From Phycisphaerales bacterium (GTDB taxonomy: Bacteria > Planctomycetota > Phycisphaerae > Phycisphaerales > SM1A02): a stretch of DNA of 64,000 nucleotides. Below the pieces are notes generated by a model, which ran no database searches, was not told where the DNA came from, and saw only the letters and a list, made by a program, of their open reading frames with translations. Location of the stretch: contig SIAA01000004.1 of NCBI GenBank assembly GCA_009692045.1, forward strand, positions 1 through 64,000, read 5' to 3'. Positions 1-8,090 of this stretch are shown here, piece by piece; position 1 is the first letter of the stretch, and each line of letters starts with the position of its first letter. The translations under genes and the position numbers were made by a program.

Positions 1-234
1 ATAGTTATGGTGCTGCTGGGCTATCTGGGATTACTTGCAGCCAAGAAGTTGAGGCGGGCGCTTCCACCATCTCCGGGGTTTGAACTCTCGGAACTCGAGC
101 GCATGAAAGTTGAGGGGTTCATCAGCACCGATGAAGCCAAGCAGATCAAAAAGGCGATCGTCACCAGGATTCATCCGCAAGCATCGCCTGAATCGCCCAA
201 ATCCCCAGAGGAACCCGACGATTCGAGTCGATAG
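1..234 (+). CDS. SHOCT-like small protein, possibly 5'-truncated
   Basis: The frame is open from the window edge; the first ATG is at 7, which would give 75 residues. The N-terminus is short and hydrophobic (about residues 1-12), so part of a membrane segment may lie upstream of the window. Residues about 29-52 have the pattern of a SHOCT domain (short C-terminal oligomerisation helix: a basic/acidic helix, a Gly-Phe-Ile-Ser turn, Asp-Glu, then Lys-rich helix). The tail is rich in Pro, Ser and Glu. The gene ends 12 bases before clpX. Function is unknown; a membrane-anchored protein with a cytoplasmic SHOCT helix is the most that can be said. Confidence 0.5.
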   Translation: MVMVLLGYLGLLAAKKLRRALPPSPGFELSELERMKVEGFISTDEAKQIKKAIVTRIHPQASPESPKSPEEPDDSSR

Positions 235-246
235 ACTTCTTGATCC

Positions 247-1647
247 ATGGGACACGACCCTCCTCGCACTCGCGGCACCCCACCCCACCCTGCCTCTGCA
301 GCTCGGCGCGGACCCACCGCTACTGGTGGATCTGGTGGCGGCTCCGGTGGCGGTCCTGGCGGTGGCGACTCCGGTGATGGTGTTGGCTTCAAGGGAAAGA
401 GAGTTACCACTTGCAGTTTCTGCGGCAAGACGAGCCGGGAAGTTGGACCGATGGTCGAAGGTCCCAACGATGTGTACATCTGCACCAACTGTACTGATCT
501 CTGCCAGAACATCTTCAAGCAGGAGAAACGGCGCAGTGCTACGGCCGGACCACTCTTTCAGCAGATCCCCGCTCCGCGCCAGATCAAGGATTACCTCGAC
601 CAATACATCATCGGTCAGGAGCAGGCCAAGCGGTCGCTCGCCGTTGCTGTGCACAATCACTACAAGCGGCTGAGTCAGGTCGATGTGGTTGATGCACCCG
701 TCGAACTGGAGAAGAGCAATGTGTTGCTCGCTGGCCCGACCGGTACCGGCAAGACTCTGCTGGCTCGTACCCTTGCCCGCATCCTTAATGTCCCCTTCGC
801 TATCGGTGATGCCACAACGCTGACCGAGGCTGGCTATGTGGGCGAGGATGTAGAGAACCTCTTGCTGAAGCTGCTGCAGGCCGCGGACTTTGATCTGGAG
901 AGTGCCCAGCGCGGCATCATCTACATCGATGAAATCGACAAGATTGGCAAGACCAGCCAGAATGTCTCGATCACGCGAGATGTCTCCGGCGAAGGCGTAC
1001 AGCAGTCGCTCCTCAAGTTGCTTGAGGGCACTATCGCCAATGTTCCTCCCCAAGGGGGGCGAAAGCATCCAGAGCAGCAGTACATCCAAATGGACACGAC
1101 GCACATCCTGTTCATTTGTGGAGGCGCTTTCTACGGTCTGGAGGAGATCATTCGTCGCAGGATTGGCCAGCGCCGTATCGGATTCGGACATGCCTCAGAC
1201 GCTGCTACCGACACCGGCAAGGAGTCCTCCGAGATATTGGCGCAGCTCACGCCGGAAGACATTCTGGAGTTTGGGATGATCCCGGAACTCGTTGGGCGCA
1301 TGCCAGTGCTATGCCCGCTCATGCCGCTTACGCATGAGGCGATGATCCAAATCCTCACGGAGCCCAAGAATGCAATTGTGAAGCAGTATCAGCACCTTTT
1401 CCGGCTTGAGGGCGCGGACTTGGAGTTCACCGAGGGAGCGCTTCATGCCATTGCGGATAAGGCCCTGAAGCGAAAGACCGGAGCGCGCGCGCTGCGGGGC
1501 GTCATGGATGACATGATGCTCGACTTGATGTACCACCTGCCTGAGGCGGACAACGCCAACACCGTCTACTACATAGATGAGGCGGCAGTTGAATCTGGAC
1601 GCGCCCTGCCTGAGTCGGTGAGACGCAGGACCAAAGAATCGGCTTAG
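247..1647 (+). CDS. clpX: ATP-dependent Clp protease ATP-binding subunit ClpX
   Basis: ClpX is the AAA+ unfoldase that recognises tagged or damaged proteins and feeds them to ClpP in the cytoplasm. The 466-aa product has a Gly/Pro-rich N-terminal linker (residues 1-50), the ClpX zinc-binding domain with Cys56, Cys59, Cys79 and Cys82, then the AAA+ module: Walker A GPTGTGKT at 163-170, Walker B with Asp228-Glu229, and the family C-terminal small domain. The low-complexity N-terminal linker is longer than in Escherichia coli ClpX (424 aa). ATG 247 has no clear ribosome-binding site. No clpP gene lies in this window. Identity is secure. Confidence 0.97.
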   Translation: MGHDPPRTRGTPPHPASAARRGPTATGGSGGGSGGGPGGGDSGDGVGFKGKRVTTCSFCGKTSREVGPMVEGPNDVYICTNCTDLCQNIFKQEKRRSATAGPLFQQIPAPRQIKDYLDQYIIGQEQAKRSLAVAVHNHYKRLSQVDVVDAPVELEKSNVLLAGPTGTGKTLLARTLARILNVPFAIGDATTLTEAGYVGEDVENLLLKLLQAADFDLESAQRGIIYIDEIDKIGKTSQNVSITRDVSGEGVQQSLLKLLEGTIANVPPQGGRKHPEQQYIQMDTTHILFICGGAFYGLEEIIRRRIGQRRIGFGHASDAATDTGKESSEILAQLTPEDILEFGMIPELVGRMPVLCPLMPLTHEAMIQILTEPKNAIVKQYQHLFRLEGADLEFTEGALHAIADKALKRKTGARALRGVMDDMMLDLMYHLPEADNANTVYYIDEAAVESGRALPESVRRRTKESA

Positions 1648-1675
1648 CCCCGCCGACCCTCAGGGAGTTCTAAGA

Positions 1676-2176
1676 ATGGGTGTTGTGAGGGACAGCCAAT
1701 CACTGCTCGCTGGTGCGGCGCGAATCTCACTAATCAGCAAGACCCCGGCAGACCAGATGGCGAACCTTGTTGATTTGGTGTGGGAGCAGTGCGCTGGCAA
1801 CGGTCTCTCTTGGGTAGGGTTTTACCTGCCACAGCGAACCAGCGGACCAGACTGTGATTCACAACCAACTCTGGCATCATTGGTGCTCGGCCCTCGCCGT
1901 GACAAAGCAGCGTGCAGCCCCATCGGCTTGCATGGCGCCTGCGGCCGCTGTTTGTTGACTGCTCAGATCATTCTTATTCCTGATGTCTCCGCTCTTGCCG
2001 ATCAGTACATCGCCTGTGACCCACTCGATCGCTCTGAGTTGGTGCTGCCCTGCCGTGATCGTTTCGGTGCGGTTACGGCGGTGTTGGATTTGGACAGCCA
2101 TTCTCTGGGAGCCTTCGATCAATCCGACTCGGTCCACCTGGCGGCGGCACTTCGAGTTGTCGGCTTGGACGCCTGA
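1676..2176 (+). CDS. GAF-domain protein, probable free methionine-(R)-sulfoxide reductase
   Basis: The 166-aa protein is a single GAF domain, the usual length for fRMsr (MsrC/YebR), which reduces free methionine-R-sulfoxide in the cytoplasm. Three cysteines fall where the fRMsr family has its redox cysteines: Cys80, Cys89 in a Gly-Ala-Cys-Gly context, and Cys114 in Ile-Ala-Cys-Asp, followed by the family Arg-Ser-Glu-Leu-Val-Leu-Pro block at 119-125. The spacing between the first two is one residue shorter than in YebR, so activity is likely but not certain. ATG 1676 has a good ribosome-binding site GGGAG at 1663-1667. It lies 28 bases after clpX and may be co-transcribed with it. A GAF sensor without enzymatic activity is the alternative. 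Confidence 0.72.
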   Translation: MGVVRDSQSLLAGAARISLISKTPADQMANLVDLVWEQCAGNGLSWVGFYLPQRTSGPDCDSQPTLASLVLGPRRDKAACSPIGLHGACGRCLLTAQIILIPDVSALADQYIACDPLDRSELVLPCRDRFGAVTAVLDLDSHSLGAFDQSDSVHLAAALRVVGLDA

Positions 2177-2232
2177 ATGAGGAGCGCAACCCCGGGCAGA
2201 AGGCTTGCTTGGCCCGCTGGATTCGGCTAACC

Positions 2233-2253
2233 TTCGGGACTCTCCCGAAAGGA
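2233..2253 (+). promoter_or_regulatory. hairpin abutting the rpmB ribosome-binding site
   Basis: A perfect 6-bp stem (TTCGGG 2233-2238 with CCCGAA 2244-2249, loop ACTCT) runs directly into the Shine-Dalgarno AAAGGA (2248-2253) of rpmB. Folding would hide the first bases of the ribosome-binding site. Ribosomal protein mRNAs are often translationally controlled, so a regulatory role is plausible; this is inference from position only. Confidence 0.35.
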
Positions 2254-2260
2254 CTGAATT

Positions 2261-2542
2261 ATGCCGCGCGTTTGCAAAATGACTGGAGCTCGAACAAAGA
2301 GTGGTAACAGCCTCACCCGCCGCGGCAAGGCAAAGTATTTAGGGGGCATCGGCATCAAGACCACCTCCATCAACAAGCGCACCTTCAAACCCAATATTCA
2401 GCGGGTTAGCGCGGTAATTGACGGGGTTGAGGAGCGAATCCTCATCACAGCCCGCGCCATTCGCACAGGCCTACTGGTCAAGCCGGTAAGGCGCGCCTAC
2501 ACCTACACACGCGCGGCCAAAGCTGCCGCCGCCAAGGGCTAG
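2261..2542 (+). CDS. rpmB: 50S ribosomal protein L28
   Basis: L28 is a small basic protein of the large ribosomal subunit. The 93-aa product begins with the family signature Pro-Arg-Val-Cys-x-x-Thr-Gly, continues with the basic loop rich in Lys and Arg, and carries the central Asn-Ile-Gln segment followed by Ile-Thr-Ala-Arg-Ala-Ile-Arg-Thr typical of L28 (Leu-Arg-Val-Ser-Ala-Lys-Gly-Ile-Arg-Thr in other bacteria). It has an Ala-rich C-terminal tail. ATG 2261 is preceded by AAAGGA at good spacing. It stands as a single gene between the GAF protein and the dnaG leader. Confidence 0.93.
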   Translation: MPRVCKMTGARTKSGNSLTRRGKAKYLGGIGIKTTSINKRTFKPNIQRVSAVIDGVEERILITARAIRTGLLVKPVRRAYTYTRAAKAAAAKG

Positions 2543-2625
2543 GAAACCCCATGACAAACCGGGGTCAGTGAGGTGCACCCGCTGCGTGCTCCTAAGCGGC
2601 TGTCCTATGCGCTGTCAAGAGTCAG

Positions 2626-2677
2626 AAACATAATTATTGTTTTTTGCTGTTGACACCTGAGGCAACATCGCTAGAAT
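2626..2677 (+). promoter_or_regulatory. strong sigma70-type promoter with AT-rich upstream element
   Basis: A perfect -35 hexamer TTGACA (2650-2655), a 16-base spacer and the -10 hexamer TAGAAT (2672-2677) are preceded by an AT-rich stretch (about 2626-2645) that looks like an UP element. Transcription would start near 2684. It is the closest match to the consensus that I found in the window. It lies about 340 bases upstream of the dnaG start, so it drives either a long leader for dnaG-rpoD or a separate small RNA. Confidence 0.7.
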
Positions 2678-2683
2678 AGGGAC

Positions 2684-2830
2684 ATCGCAGCGGAAACCAA
2701 GGCTCAAATAAGTCCACACCATTGCGGCCTCGGCCGTAGGACCTGAGCAACCCCCTCTCCCTGCGAAACCAGCCCCCAACGGCTGGCACAACCACTGGAA
2801 TCAGCTCGATGAGTGCTGATTTGCTCTCGC
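2684..2830 (+). ncRNA. candidate structured RNA or dnaG-rpoD leader
   Basis: The 2543-3026 gap holds no convincing reading frame. Just downstream of the strong promoter there are three successive predicted stem-loops. The first is a branched stem (GCTC 2702-2705 with GAGC 2745-2748; GTCC 2712-2715 with GGAC 2739-2742; inner hairpin 2723-2738). The second is a perfect 6-bp hairpin CCAGCC/GGCTGG (2769-2786). The third is a perfect 7-bp hairpin AATCAGC/GCTGATT (2799-2821). I see none of the conserved cores of tmRNA, RNase P RNA or SRP RNA. It could be a small regulatory RNA (6S-like or new) or an untranslated leader. From 2830 to 3026 the sequence is T-rich and shows nothing recognisable. Confidence 0.4.
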
Positions 2831-3026
2831 GATCGACACTCCGGAAACATCCTGCAGTTTTGCGGTTGGTTTCGGTTTGGACATGCGGCGAGGCGGATCG
2901 TCATTCGATTGTTAGAAGCGCATTTTCGGCGCATGTCTGTGTCTTTTGCGAACACCAGTTTCTACTCCAGCGTTCTCACTACTGCGATTCGCTCCCCTCC
3001 CCTCCCCTTCCCCCTCGACGAAAAGC

Positions 3027-4970
3027 ATGACGTCCTCAGACCAGTCTTCCGACCGCGACCGAATCCTCGAGACCACCGATTTGGTGAGCCTCATAGGGGA
3101 GTCAGTATCCCTGCGCCCCAAGGGTAGAGAGCATGTAGGACTGTGCCCCTTCCATAACGACTCGTCGCCATCGATGGCTGTGGTCACCCACAAGGGGAAT
3201 GCGTTTTACAACTGCTTTGCGTGTGGAGCCAGTGGTAATGCCATCGACTTCATGATGCGGTATCACCGTATGGACTTTCCCGACGCTCTCAGGTTTCTAG
3301 CAATGCGGGCTGGAATCGAGCTCACCCCCCGAGGCCCCGCAGTCGCCAAGGGAGATCCTGCGTCACCAGACATGCTGCGCCGAGCTAACGATGCTGCTCT
3401 GCGCTTCTTCCGCCGCACTCTCATGGATGCGACGCTCGGTGGGGCCAGCCGTTCCCTATTCACTGCTCGCGGCATTTCCGATCCAGTCTCCGAGCAGTTC
3501 TGCCTGGGGGCCGCACCTTCAGGGGGCACCCACTTGGTGAATCATGTCGACCGGCTAGTTCAACATGCCTCGGAGGGATCGGACCAGCACGGTTCGCCTC
3601 AAGCGATCCGCCAGAGTTTCGAGACCGCCGGTCTACTTAGACGCGGTCGCTCGGGCCTTCAAGACTCCTTTCGCAATCGCGCGATGTTCCCTATCCTCGA
3701 TGAACTCGGGCGATGCATCGCGTTCGGCGCTCGCAAGATCGATCCCGAAGATGAACCCAAGTACCTGAACAGCCCGGAGAGCAACCTGTTTCACAAGTCG
3801 CGCTCCCTCTACGCCATCAACTTGGCCAAGCGCAGCATCATGCAATCCCGGACGGCTATCGTCGTCGAGGGATACACCGATGCGATCGCTTGCCACCAGG
3901 CGGGACTGACCAATGTGGTGGCAACGCTTGGCACCGCACTCACCCGCGACCATGCCCGCGTTCTTGCTCGCTTGTGCGACCGCGTGGTACTGCTCTTTGA
4001 CGGTGACGAGGCCGGCCGCCGTGCCGCCGACCGGGCGCTCGATATGGTGTTCGCTGAACCGCTTGATGTCTCTATCGCTTCGATTCCGGGCGGCCTTGAT
4101 CCCGATGAACTGCTCGCGCAATCCGATGGAAAAGCGCAGTTCGATGCGGTGATCGAGAGTGCAGTCGACTCGCTCTCCCACCTTGCCGCCTCCTTCAAGA
4201 CTCAGATTCATGCGGCCCCAGGCGCGGGCGCTCGGCAGCGCGTGATCGAGGCCTTGATGGCTCGCCTCAGTCAGATCGGACTGTCACAACTGCCCCCGCT
4301 GCGGCGTGCGCTATTGCTCACGAGCATCTCCAAGGCGGCTCAGGTTCCCGTGGCAACGCTGGAGGCGACGCTACCCAAGTCTCAGTCTCGCACGGCGGCG
4401 CCATCCGAAGACCAGATGCAGGCTCCACTATCCGCAGCGGAACCTCTTCGTCCGACCATCGCGTCGACTGCTGTAGAGCGAGCGCGCTTGATGGCCGAGC
4501 ACTCGTTCCTTGCTCTATTGCTGGGAGATCCCTCGATTGCTGGCCTGCGCGTCACGAGCAAGGAGGGCGATTCTCAGCCGCTTTCCGAGGCATTCCCTCC
4601 CCATCGCTTTCTGGGAGTTTGCGAACGAGCCGCCTACGCCGCCATTCACGACCGCCTTGAGAGCGGCCAATCGTGGAGTGTTCAGTCACTCCTTGCCGAC
4701 ATCTCTGACGGAGCAACCAGAACCCTTCTCATATCCCTCTTCGACTCGGGTACGCGCCGCCTGGAGCAGGGCTCAGCAGCCGAACTATTGGCGGTGGCAG
4801 CGAGCGATCTCGAGTCTTTGTGGAGTCAGACAGATCAATCAACTAACAGTTCCTTAGGACTTGGCGCCGAAGCCGCTCAAGCCCGTCTCGATTCGATTCG
4901 TGCGCGTGGACCGCGCCCAACCGCAGTGCCACGCGGCACGGCGATTGCCTCTGACCTGCATCGTGCCTAG
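3027..4970 (+). CDS. dnaG: DNA primase DnaG
   Basis: DnaG makes RNA primers at the replication fork. From ATG 3027 the product is 647 aa. It has the N-terminal CHC2 zinc ribbon with Cys40, His43, Cys63 and Cys66. A central Toprim catalytic core follows, with the Val-Val-Glu-Gly-Tyr-Thr-Asp acidic motif and the Leu-Phe-Asp-Gly-Asp-Glu-Ala-Gly motif. A divergent C-terminal helicase-interaction region completes it. The frame is open 27 codons further upstream (to 2946), but that extension is not family-like, and the canonical N-terminus starts at 3027. No strong ribosome-binding site is seen. rpoD follows 28 bases downstream, the classic dnaG-rpoD macromolecular-synthesis arrangement, here without rpsU in front. 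Confidence 0.95.
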   Translation: MTSSDQSSDRDRILETTDLVSLIGESVSLRPKGREHVGLCPFHNDSSPSMAVVTHKGNAFYNCFACGASGNAIDFMMRYHRMDFPDALRFLAMRAGIELTPRGPAVAKGDPASPDMLRRANDAALRFFRRTLMDATLGGASRSLFTARGISDPVSEQFCLGAAPSGGTHLVNHVDRLVQHASEGSDQHGSPQAIRQSFETAGLLRRGRSGLQDSFRNRAMFPILDELGRCIAFGARKIDPEDEPKYLNSPESNLFHKSRSLYAINLAKRSIMQSRTAIVVEGYTDAIACHQAGLTNVVATLGTALTRDHARVLARLCDRVVLLFDGDEAGRRAADRALDMVFAEPLDVSIASIPGGLDPDELLAQSDGKAQFDAVIESAVDSLSHLAASFKTQIHAAPGAGARQRVIEALMARLSQIGLSQLPPLRRALLLTSISKAAQVPVATLEATLPKSQSRTAAPSEDQMQAPLSAAEPLRPTIASTAVERARLMAEHSFLALLLGDPSIAGLRVTSKEGDSQPLSEAFPPHRFLGVCERAAYAAIHDRLESGQSWSVQSLLADISDGATRTLLISLFDSGTRRLEQGSAAELLAVAASDLESLWSQTDQSTNSSLGLGAEAAQARLDSIRARGPRPTAVPRGTAIASDLHRA

Positions 4971-4998
4971 AATATTGACCCCTTTTTCGGAGCACCCC

Positions 4999-6849
4999 TT
5001 GAGCCTGAACCTTAGCGATCTTCAACCTGTATTGCGCGGCCTTGTCGAGTTCGGATCGAAGCGTGGGTGGATTTCCTACGAGGAACTCAACACCTGCCTT
5101 CCAGATGAGTTCGTAGATGCCGATCGGCTAGACGAGGTATTGGACCTCGCCCGTAGAAGCGGCATCGAGATGATCGATCAGATCGAGTTTCGCAAGGCGG
5201 GACATGCGCCCTTCGTCGCCGAGTTGCAGACGAATCTGAAGTTCGTCCGTGATGACCCCAAGAAGTTGGCTCGCTCAGGCTCAGGCGCTGCGGCGGGGCA
5301 CGCTCATCACAAGCACCACAAGACCGGCAAGCCCGCTGAAGTTCGCCTTCCCGATGGCGGCACGCTTGATGATGACGAGATTCTCGATGACGCTGAGGCT
5401 CAGGCCGCAGTTGAGCAAGCGCTGGCTGAACAGGGTGCCAAGCGGATCGATGATCCCATCCGTATGTACCTCACGCAGATGGGCACCATCCCCCTTCTCA
5501 CACGGGAGGAGGAGATTCGTCTGGCCAAGAAGATTGAAACGACCCGCATGATCTTCCGCCGCCGAGTTCTCGAAAGCGACTACTCCGCCACTCAGGCCAT
5601 TGAAATTCTGCAGCAGGTGCATGAGGGGCATCTCCCCTTCGATCGAACGATGCGCATCTCCACAGCCGAGAGCAATGCCAAGGACAAGGTTGCGGCGCGC
5701 ATCGCCGGCAACCCCATCACGGTGCGTGCGCTGTTGCAAGCCAACCGTAACGGCTGGGAGGAGATTGAGAGCACGAATGTCAGCCAGGCACGCCGCCGCG
5801 AACTGCAGGCGCAGTTTCTGGATCGTCGTCGCAAGGTGGCTACGCTTCTGGAAGAGTGCTGTCTGCGCACCGGGCGCATTCAACCTCTCCTGCGCAAGCT
5901 TCAGGCCATCGATCGCAAGGTCTCGGAGCTGCAGTTAAGGCTGAGCAAGGCGGAGCGTCACCCGGAGAGGTTTGACCCTGAGGATGTTCAGGTTGTCCGT
6001 GATGCCCTCGACGGACTCCGTTCTCTTACTCTGGAAGACCCTGCAGACCTCTCTCGGCGAGTCAGGGCGATCAGCCATGTGTTCGGCGAGTACGAGCAGG
6101 CAAAGCGCGATTTGTCGGGGGGAAACCTGCGACTGGTGGTCTCGATTGCCAAGAAGTATCGCAACCGTGGTCTCCCCTTCCTCGACATCATTCAGGAGGG
6201 CAACACCGGGCTGATGCGTGCCGTCGACAAGTACGAATACAAGCGCGGGTACAAGTTCTCCACCTACGCCACTTGGTGGATTCGCCAGGCCATCACCCGG
6301 GCCATAGCCGATCATGCCCGAACCATTCGTGTTCCTGTACACATGATCGAGACCATGTCCAAGCTGCGCAACATCCAGAAGCACCTGCTTCAGGAACTCG
6401 GTCGCGAGCCGACGGTCGAAGAAATCGCCATGCGCGCCAAGATGCCCGTGGATGAGACTCGTCGCGTCATGAAGATTTCCCGACATCCGATTTCCCTGGA
6501 TCGCCCTGTGGGCGAGAGTGAAGACAGCCACTTCGGAGATTTCATCGAGGACAGTCGCCAAGAGGCACCGAGCCAGACGGCCAGCAACGACATGCTGCGC
6601 AGTCGCATCAATGATGTTCTCAAGACCCTCACCTACCGCGAGCGCGAGATTCTCAAGTTACGCTACGGAATCGGCGACGGATACACCTATACCCTCGAGG
6701 AAGTGGGCCGCATCTTCAAGGTGACCCGTGAACGCGTGCGCCAGGTCGAGAGCAAAGCCCTTCGCAAGCTGCAACACCCAGTGCGGCGGCAGCGTCTGGC
6801 CAGCTTCCTCACCGGCGAGGAGTCGGAAACAGCTGAGGCGGTCGAGTAG
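4999..6849 (+). CDS. rpoD: primary RNA polymerase sigma factor RpoD
   Basis: The housekeeping sigma70 factor directs RNA polymerase to most promoters. I take TTG 4999 as the start: it has GGAG at 4989-4992, six bases away, and lies just after the dnaG stop; the frame runs on upstream through dnaG without a better start. The 616-aa product shows region 1.1 (about 1-75), a His/Gly-rich linker, region 1.2 (Asp-Pro-Ile-Arg-Met-Tyr-Leu), a non-conserved spacer, regions 2.1-2.4 (including Tyr-Ala-Thr-Trp-Trp-Ile-Arg-Gln), region 3 and the region 4.2 helix-turn-helix (Val-Thr-Arg-Glu-Arg-Val-Arg-Gln). Length and domain order fit a group 1 sigma factor. Confidence 0.96.
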   Translation: MSLNLSDLQPVLRGLVEFGSKRGWISYEELNTCLPDEFVDADRLDEVLDLARRSGIEMIDQIEFRKAGHAPFVAELQTNLKFVRDDPKKLARSGSGAAAGHAHHKHHKTGKPAEVRLPDGGTLDDDEILDDAEAQAAVEQALAEQGAKRIDDPIRMYLTQMGTIPLLTREEEIRLAKKIETTRMIFRRRVLESDYSATQAIEILQQVHEGHLPFDRTMRISTAESNAKDKVAARIAGNPITVRALLQANRNGWEEIESTNVSQARRRELQAQFLDRRRKVATLLEECCLRTGRIQPLLRKLQAIDRKVSELQLRLSKAERHPERFDPEDVQVVRDALDGLRSLTLEDPADLSRRVRAISHVFGEYEQAKRDLSGGNLRLVVSIAKKYRNRGLPFLDIIQEGNTGLMRAVDKYEYKRGYKFSTYATWWIRQAITRAIADHARTIRVPVHMIETMSKLRNIQKHLLQELGREPTVEEIAMRAKMPVDETRRVMKISRHPISLDRPVGESEDSHFGDFIEDSRQEAPSQTASNDMLRSRINDVLKTLTYREREILKLRYGIGDGYTYTLEEVGRIFKVTRERVRQVESKALRKLQHPVRRQRLASFLTGEESETAEAVE

Positions 6850-6882
6850 CGATCGGCCGCTTGCTGGGCGTAGACTTCTGCC

Positions 6883-7155
6883 ATGGCTAAGGCAGTTGCA
6901 GATCCACAGGAGCTCCGGCGGTTTGCCCATGACCTAAAGAAGTTCAACACCGAGTTGCAGGCCGGCATGGCCTCACTCTCAGGTCGCATGGGTTCGCTCG
7001 CTCAAACATGGCGTGATCAGGAGCAGGCGAAGTTCTCCGGGGAGTTTGAGGCCACCATCAAGGTGCTGTCGCGCTTTGTGCTCGCCTCAGATGTGCACAT
7101 TCCCTTCCTGCTCCGCAAGGCAGAGAGACTCGACGAGTACCTCCGACAGAAGTGA
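6883..7155 (+). CDS. WXG100-like small helical protein
   Basis: The 90-aa protein is predicted to be two long helices joined at Trp43-Arg-Asp45, with Phe51 eight residues after the Trp. This is the spacing of the WXG100/ESAT-6 hairpin (Trp-x-Gly, then a hydrophobic residue at +8), but with Asp in place of Gly. WXG100 proteins are substrates and partners of type VII secretion ATPases. It begins 33 bases after rpoD and opens the cassette that ends with the FtsK/SpoIIIE ATPase at 8091, which supports the assignment. There is no signal peptide or membrane segment. A generic helical hairpin protein is the alternative. Confidence 0.6.
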   Translation: MAKAVADPQELRRFAHDLKKFNTELQAGMASLSGRMGSLAQTWRDQEQAKFSGEFEATIKVLSRFVLASDVHIPFLLRKAERLDEYLRQK

Positions 7156-7161
7156 GTTACC

Positions 7162-7821
7162 GTGGAAGGCGCGAATGTCAAAGCGGTAGACGCCGTTGTG
7201 CGCTTCAAGGCGCGACTGGTGAAGGTCCTTCAGGAGCTGGGGGCGTCGGCATCCGAAGCCAACTCGGAGGTTGAGCGTTCCAAGGTATGGCTGGAGCGGG
7301 AGATTCCCATTTACTGGCAGTCGGAGAGGCGCAAACGGTCGGAGGCAGTCGCCTCGTGTAAGAGCGCCCTGTATCGCAAGGGCATGGTTACCAGTTCGAA
7401 AGATCAGAAGCCTTCTGTCATAGATGAGAAAAAAGCGTTGCAGAGGGCGATAGCCAGTCTGGAAGAGGCCGAGACCAAGCTTGCCAACATCAAGCGATGG
7501 CGCGTCGCGTTTGAGCGTGAGGCGATTCTGTACCGAGCCGCGATGAGCCCCTTCACTCAGGCAATCGACTTTGATCTTCCCACCGCTGTTGCCGTTCTAA
7601 ATCGAATGGCCGAGGCGCTGGAGCGATATCTCCAGACGGCACTACCTGATCTGACTAGTCTGATTCCCCCCCCGGCGCTGCCGGGTTCGGAGCGCGGATC
7701 CGCTGCAGGTGCACCGCCTGCAGTTGAGACAACCCGCCGCACCGGCGGCGGCGCTGACTCGCTTGAACCACCCCCAGAGCAGAATGACCCAACAGCAACC
7801 TCGCCGGAGAGTTCCTCATGA
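7162..7821 (+). CDS. coiled-coil protein with Pro/Gly-rich tail, in FtsK/WXG cassette
   Basis: I do not recognise this family. The 219-aa product starts at GTG 7162, six bases after the WXG-like gene. Residues about 8-155 are charged and helical, with heptad-like spacing and few prolines, suggesting an elongated coiled coil. From about 165 onward the chain is low-complexity (Pro, Gly, Ala, Ser, Thr, Glu) and probably disordered. No signal peptide or membrane segment is seen. Its stop overlaps the ATG of the next small gene (ATGA at 7818-7821). Its place between two WXG-like genes suggests an accessory or substrate protein of the same system; this is inference from context. Confidence 0.75.
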   Translation: MEGANVKAVDAVVRFKARLVKVLQELGASASEANSEVERSKVWLEREIPIYWQSERRKRSEAVASCKSALYRKGMVTSSKDQKPSVIDEKKALQRAIASLEEAETKLANIKRWRVAFEREAILYRAAMSPFTQAIDFDLPTAVAVLNRMAEALERYLQTALPDLTSLIPPPALPGSERGSAAGAPPAVETTRRTGGGADSLEPPPEQNDPTATSPESSS

Positions 7822-8042
7822 GCGTTATGTCGGCCCGTGCCAAGATCCAGTTGGTTGTGAAGGAGTTGAATGAGTCATGGGCTCGCCTCCACGATGAGTG
7901 GGACGACCCAGCGTCACGGGCAATCAACACTCGCTACCTCGAGCCACTGGCGCTGCAATCGAAGGCAGCCCTCGGAGCCATGGACAAGATTCTTCAGACT
8001 CTTCATGCCATGCGGCGCGACTGTGGGCCGAGTTCCTCATGA
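7818..8042 (+). CDS. second WXG100-like small protein in the cassette
   Basis: This 74-aa protein overlaps the preceding stop by four bases (ATGA), a sign of translational coupling. It is predicted as a helix-turn-helix hairpin: helix one to about residue 27, a turn at Trp28-Asp-Asp30-Pro-Ala32, and a second helix to about residue 66. Relative to the WXG100 pattern, Trp is at 0, Asp replaces Gly at +2, Ala is at +4 and Ile is at +8. It is shorter than typical WXG100 proteins (about 100 aa). A Cys near the end (Cys69) is unpaired. The homology is suggested by pattern and context, not proven. Confidence 0.6.
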   Translation: MSVMSARAKIQLVVKELNESWARLHDEWDDPASRAINTRYLEPLALQSKAALGAMDKILQTLHAMRRDCGPSSS

Positions 8043-8090
8043 GAGATTTGCATGAGCGGGCGTTTTGATCTGCATTGGTAGGATCGCGTG

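Noticed and set aside
31-1191. 386-codon open frame on the minus strand over clpX
   Set aside because: It is antisense to clpX along most of its length, has no family-like motifs, and follows codon constraints of the real gene in a GC-rich genome.
2543-2570. CCCC/GGGG inverted repeat just after rpmB
   Set aside because: The stem is only about five bases with a ten-base loop and no T-run, too weak to call a terminator.
2634-2647. T-run possibly forming a terminator after rpmB
   Set aside because: No GC-rich stem precedes the T-run; it fits better as the AT-rich upstream part of the promoter at 2650.
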